A DNA stretch of 64,000 nt from Cinnamomum chago (Eukaryota; Streptophyta; Magnoliopsida; Laurales; Lauraceae): the NCBI GenBank assembly GCA_038049695.1, contig CP142451.1:66965501-67029500 (forward strand), in the 5' to 3' direction. Position numbers and translations under genes: made by a program. Within the stretch, counting starts at the first letter, position 1; each line of letters begins with the position of its first letter. This document shows, one piece after another, positions 59,520 through 64,000 of this stretch. The notes beneath the pieces were generated by a model, which was given only the letters and a program-made list of their open reading frames with translations, was not told where the DNA came from and did not search any database.

Positions 59520-61729
59520 TGTAAGTCCATGGGGATCCGAACCCTAGAGGGGGGGTGAATAGGGTGAGCTTCAACTATGACCAATTTTAACAATTTTAAC
59601 TTCTTAAAAACAAACTAGTCACAAGTGATGATTATCAAACAAAATGCGGAAGCTTAAAGAAAACAATCACCACAAAGCAAGCATCATCACACAAGTATTT
59701 ATAGTGGTTCGGCCTCAATGCCTACATCCACTACCGGCTTGTGATCCAACACCCCACCGGATTTCCACTATTTATGCTTTTCAATAGGCTAAGCAATAAC
59801 CTTTACAATATGCTTTCCAAGGCTAAGCAATAACCTTACATTGATGTTTTTCAAGGCTTAACATCAACCTATACAATGTGCTTTTATAGGCTAAGCAATA
59901 ACCTCTTCAACCACAAGGTTGGTTATCTCACTAAGATAGTGTCTTTAATACACTTGATGGAGATTCTATTTAGCTCATTACAATGCCTCTTAAATAGGCG
60001 GATATGGAAGTGAAAAACTAATACACACTCACACTATGAATGCAAAGATGAAAACATATGAAGTGTGTGTGTGTGGTCCTCAATCATTTTGAAAATGAAA
60101 ATTCATAAATGTATGCCTAAGGCTTTTGAAAGTTTTAGCTCAAAAACATTTATGATTGAGGATGTAATGCAATCACATGTTAAAAGTAACAACTTGTTAA
60201 TGATATCAAAGTTACACAAGTTGTATGAAATGGATTAGCTCTAAACATGTGATGCATAGGGATGTCAATCAAATCATCAATGAAGCTCAAAACATAAAAA
60301 TAGATTTGATTGAAATTAGGGGACAAATCATATGTAATTATAAAGACAACTTGAAAATGATTTACCAATCAAAGTAAGGCAAGTTGTGAAACATTAAAAC
60401 AATAATACACATATGATTTGTAATGATGTTGGATCCAAAACATAAGATACATTTGAGAGAGATTTTCTTATGATGGAAAAACAACAACCAATGATTCAAC
60501 AAAGTATATGAATCATGTTACATATTTCATTAACATGATCTACTTAGATTTACCAAAGATAAAGTACTACTTTGATGAATCAATGGTGATGTATCCAAAA
60601 CAATAGATCTATTCAAAATATAACACATGCTAAGGATACAACACATCATAGGTTAACATGTTACTAAGATTTACCAATGATAAAACAAAACATGAAAACA
60701 TATGATTTGTAAAGAAGTTGAGTCCAAAACATAAGATACTTTTGAAAGTGATTTTCTTATGATGGAAAACAACAACCAAAGATTCAACCAAGTATATGGA
60801 TCATGTTACATATGATTTACCAAGTTCTTTCATTAACATGATCTACTTAGATTTACCAATTCAAGTACTACTTGGATTGAATCATATGGTGTTGTATCCA
60901 AAACAATAAATCAACTCAAAACATAAAATATGTTAAGGACACAACACAAACATAGTTTAACATGCTAGAAATGATTTACCAAAAATAAAACAAAAGCATG
61001 AAAACATGTGATTAAGGAAGGAAGAGCCTACTTGGTGGTTTAACTTCATTAATCCAAGCTTTAGCTTTCCTAATCATCCCCTTCATCCCTTGGTTCTTTT
61101 CCCTTTTGATATGCCTCAAATCCTCTCAAGGAGGGGTTAAAAATTCCCAACTTTTGGCAAGGGAAAGAACTCATATTTATAGGGAAAAGTGGCCAACGGC
61201 TAGTTCTCGGTCGACCGGCAAACAGGCCTCGGTCGACCGAGAACACACAACGGTCATATTTCTGACCGTTGGTGCTCCCAGGCAATTTTTGCCTGCAGTT
61301 GTCTCGGTCGACCGAGACCTGCCTCTCGGTCGACCGGCGACACTGCCGGGACAGCCCCCTTTTTGCAAAATTTCCAACTTTTGCACATTTCAAAGTTATT
61401 TCTTTGGGGGACCTTTTGGCCACTAAATCAAGCTTGAAAAACATGTTTTAAAGATTTTAATGGTTTTTAAAACATGACATAAAAAGCCTAAAAAGATTCA
61501 AAACTTTTAAAACAAAGGCTTGCTTGATTTCTTGAAAACTCTTTTCTAAAAACTAATGCATCCAAGTTTTAAAAACAAATCATGCATAAATCAATACATT
61601 TACAAATCTTAAAACCAATGCATGAATAAAACAAGATTTCAAGTTTTCTAAAACCAATGCAAGTGTGTAAATCAAATGATGCTTGAATGAAATGCATCCA
61701 TCAAATTGCAATCTATAAAAACCCTAACA
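59520..61729 (-). mobile_element. LTR 3 of the tandem complex (5' LTR on minus)
   Basis: Nearly identical to LTR 2 (one difference noticed, near 60364). Followed by the duplication AAAAG (61730-61734). As the upstream LTR on minus it would drive transcription through both internal regions. Confidence 0.95.
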
Positions 61730-61734
61730 AAAAG

Positions 61735-62537
61735 TACAGAGTGAGAGTTAAACAAATACCTATGACAAGCAAGCCAACAAACAAAAAAAAAAAGAAAGAA
61801 AAATAAAACCATCTGGGAGCCACCCAGCCTTGAAATATCTCCCATGAAGAGATCATTATTTGACCAAGTAAAGGCTCTTAGTATCTCTGAGTCGTGTCTT
61901 TATAATATACTGCGAGGTTGGAGAGAACCATAATGTGAAAAGACACCCCAAAATCCGGGTTCACAAGTCCTTAGTGTAAACCAGGAAGATAGGCACCACA
62001 AGGGTGGCGCCTACCCTCTCCTATTGATCCTTTTTTAATTAAGACACCCCAATTCTAACCATGAAGGATTTGCCTATAACATAAAACATTCTTGACAAAG
62101 TAAATAAAGAAAACGTGGGACAAAGCATCATCACACCAAGACAAAAGCCAACATTAACACAAGAGCATAAGACTAGTTTCAAATTCAAATCAAAGATTGT
62201 GCACGTGTGTGACAATAACTACAAGTCAAAAGAACTAACAAACTGAACATAATTATGAAATATCAAACAAAAAAAAATCGCCAAACACAAAAAAAAAGCA
62301 ACAAAAAGGCAAAAACATGATCACGGAGATAAAAAGAATGACCAGCCATATAAATCTAAGAGAATAAAAGCAAATTGAACATTAGAATAAGAGTAATTGA
62401 AAGAACAAAAAAAAAGAAAGATGCTTTAATTTGAAATTATATACCAAGTTGATCAACGAAACTATTCAGACAATTAGAGATACGTACATGAGACGTGCCA
62501 TTCATCCCAAAAGAAAGAAGGGTGGAGAGGAAGCTTA
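61735..62537 (-). other. Start of the first intron of the B antisense gene
   Basis: AT-rich noncoding DNA right of the tandem complex, with a GGCGCC box pair (61991-62011). It begins, on minus, at a donor-like GTAAGC (62538-62533). Joined over the insertion with 48693-49089, the intron would have been about 1.2 kb before the complex landed. Confidence 0.6.
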
Positions 62538-62596
62538 CTTTGGAGCAAAGAAGAGCTTGCAAATTCTGAGATTCGAAGTCTGAAAGAGCAGGAGTT
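62538..62596 (-). other. First exon (leader) of the B antisense gene
   Basis: From the expected start about 30 bp after the TATA box to CTCCAAA at the donor. Probably noncoding leader, since the clear ATG lies in the next exon (48676). Element A has a matching first exon of about 105 nt. Confidence 0.5.
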
Positions 62597-62621
62597 GTGG
62601 GAAATCCGTAGCCTTGATTCA

Positions 62622-62630
62622 CTTATATAG
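62622..62630 (-). promoter_or_regulatory. TATA box of the B antisense gene
   Basis: CTATATAAG on the minus strand in the context CATCTATATAAGTGAATC. The GGGCGCC array starts 51 bp upstream (62681), and a short exon with a donor follows downstream. The layout equals that of the antisense promoter in element A. Confidence 0.7.
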
Positions 62631-62680
62631 ATGAGAGTTCGAACCCCATGAGGACTTTAAAAGGACCCAAACTGCAACTT

Positions 62681-63275
62681 GGGCGCCACTCCCTGGGCGC
62701 CCAGGTCACCTGTTTCTCCTAGAATTTGGGGCTTCTCTTTGACAGGGACTCTAAGTGCCAAATATGCAGTCCCACATGGGCACCACACCCTGGGCGCCCA
62801 GATCACCTATTTTCTAGAAATCCAGCCTTCATTCCGACAAGGATTCCTAGTGCGATACGCTGTATACAAATCCTACTCCGAGACTAACTCAAAATTCAGT
62901 CTGGGCGCCACCCCTTTGGCGCCTAGGTCACATGCTTCCCAGAATTCGGAGTTCTACCTTGAGACCAACTCAAAATGCAGTTTGGGCACCACTCCTTGGG
63001 CGCCCAGATCACTTGTTATCCTGAAATCGGAATTCTACTTCGAAACCAACTCAAAGTGCAACCTACTTCCCTGAAGTCAAAAACTCCACTCTAAGACGGA
63101 CTAGGACTGCATCTTGCGTGCCACTCCTCAAACGTTTAGGTGACTTGTCTTCCAGATTCAACATTCTACTTCGAGACGGATTCTGTCTATGCAACTCCAC
63201 CTAGGGGCCATCCCCTGGGCGCCCAAGCTGTCTTCTTTCACAGTCCTTGAACCAAGGTCCAAACAGGCTGGGCAC
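62681..63275 (-). promoter_or_regulatory. GGGCGCC-box array upstream of the B antisense TATA
   Basis: About ten boxes, mostly in pairs 14-15 bp apart: 62681 and 62695; 62778 and 62792; 62903 and 62918; 62984 and 62998; 63217; 63270. Repeat length is about 95-120 bp, shorter than the monomers of the LTR array, but the boxes and their close flanks (TTGGGCGCCACTCCCTGGG) are the same. Confidence 0.85.
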
Positions 63276-63330
63276 CACCCCTGCGGTGCCTATCCATCGC
63301 CTTAGAAAACCAAATGCCCCTTTGAGCCAA

Positions 63331-64000
63331 ACTGTCCTAGAACTTTGAAAAGTTGAACCCGAACAAGAATTGATGATGATCATTGATAAAAATAATAATG
63401 AAAATCATAATAAAAAAACCCAACAACAAAAAAAAATAAAAAAATAAAATAAAAAACTGATAAAAAAAGGGAGAGAGAGAAAGGAAGGAAGTTAAGAGAG
63501 GCACACACAAAGACACGACGCACCTTGTTAAACCAAATATTATCCCATCACATAAGGTCCCGTCACATGCACAACATTAGTCCCATCACGCATACATCCA
63601 TCATCGTGCATTGCACCTCGTGTCGTCTCCATCGATAAAATTGAAGTAATATTTTTGCAAGATGCTGTTACTAAATATTAATGACAAAAAATGCAGAATC
63701 TTCTAGTGTTTGTTCAATACCGGTTCCCAAAGAGAAATTGAAAACACCAAAAGTGGAAGACCTTCAAGTACACTAATGAGGATGAACGACATAAGCTTCA
63801 GCGAACAAACAACACAAAAGCGGCAATGATCCCCAACATTGGATTTACGTAAAGCTCTTGAGGTAAGTATCCCTAACTACGATTTTCATGATTTTACCTC
63901 ACGTATGGAAAATTGAGTCACCGTAGGCCTCCCTTAAGCGCCTATAATCGGTACGGCAACCATAATACCATGTTCTCACGAATTGTGGTGTTCGCTGACT
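63331..64000. other. Element B 3' region, right end of window
   Basis: AT-rich noncoding DNA with an A run and GAGAGAGAAAGG tract (63400-63480). No LTR start of B (TGTAGACACC) appears before the window ends, so the 3' LTR lies beyond 64000. No gene seen. Confidence 0.5.

Larger units (their letters stand above)
49090..61729 (-). mobile_element. Tandem LTR complex: LTR-internal-LTR-internal-LTR, noncoding (LARD-like)
   Basis: Three 2,210-bp LTRs (49090-51299, 54305-56514, 59520-61729) and two 3,005-bp internal regions, with an exact period of 5,215 bp. Only the outermost ends carry the duplication AAAAG (49085-49089 and 61730-61734), so the complex counts as one insertion. Primer site and polypurine tract place it on the minus strand. 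The internal region has no coding capacity, as in large retrotransposon derivatives (LARDs) that depend on another element's proteins. The outer LTRs differ at about three positions that I noticed and the internals at about one, so both the insertion and the doubling are very recent. Confidence 0.95.
1002..64000 (+). mobile_element. Element B: giant Ty3/gypsy (Tat/Ogre-like) retrotransposon, right end beyond window
   Basis: Order on the plus strand: 5' LTR, primer-binding site, gag, protease with G-patch, reverse transcriptase, two RNase H domains, integrase, then a long 3' region holding minus-strand genes. Two RNase H domains and antisense genes between integrase and the 3' LTR are hallmarks of the plant Tat lineage. 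After subtracting the five younger insertions, about 19-20 kb of B remains in view and the 3' LTR has not been reached. The sense coding region is an old fossil with ten or more interruptions. It is the host for element A, solo LTRs C, D and E, and the tandem complex. The 5' boundary rests on a TG start (TGTAGACACCTC) and the match of the LTR end to a primer site. Confidence 0.75.

Overview
The window is repeat-rich nuclear DNA of a flowering or other seed plant with a large genome. I found no ordinary host gene, tRNA or rRNA. Almost all 64 kb can be explained as one giant Ty3/gypsy retrotransposon (called B here) that was hit by five later insertions. Both giant elements carry two RNase H domains, noncoding arrays and genes on the opposite strand, which points to the Tat/Ogre/Retand lineage. 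All ages and element names are my own inference; no database was searched.

Layout. 1-1001 is unassigned flank. B starts at about 1002 and runs off the right edge. Its 5' LTR (1002-6818) holds an array of GGGCGCC boxes and is interrupted by a solo LTR (C, 1599-3828, TSD AAAAC). B's primer site is at 6822 and its gag starts at 7319. Inside gag sits element A (7592-31453, 23.9 kb, TSD CACCT), with 2.85-kb LTRs, sense gag-pol (12044-21026), a short-repeat zone (21400-22390) and a minus-strand spliced-looking gene (27.59 kb down to 22.59 kb). B resumes at 31459 with gag, protease plus G-patch, RT, two RNase H domains and integrase (to 39328). B's long 3' region carries solo LTR D (41301-43284, TSD ATATA), minus-strand coding blocks, solo LTR E (44520-47346, TSD CATCA) and a 263-codon minus-strand gene (47885-48676). 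A tandem LTR-internal-LTR-internal-LTR complex follows (49090-61729, TSD AAAAG, exact 5,215-bp period), and then the promoter-like start of B's minus-strand gene (TATA at 62622-62630).

How the parts work together. Each giant element looks like two converging transcription units: sense gag-pol driven from the LTR, and an antisense gene with its own TATA box, a short first exon, a first intron of about 1 kb (978 nt in A; about 1.2 kb in B once the later insertion is subtracted) and a further coding exon. In A the same tandem motif lies in the sense leader and in the antisense first intron, in the same orientation relative to each gene. In B the same GGGCGCC boxes occur in the sense LTR and directly upstream of the antisense TATA. 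The 12.6-kb tandem complex landed in the first intron of B's antisense gene. Its LTRs share a family with solo LTR C, and both keep two pairs of GGTCGACC-type palindromes, each pair 22 bp apart, beside the TATA box.

Order of events from nesting: B first; then C, A, D, E and the tandem complex. A is fairly young (LTRs differ by perhaps 1-2% by eye) and the tandem complex is very young (I saw about three differences between its outer LTRs). The sense coding regions of A and B are broken fossils, B more so than A.
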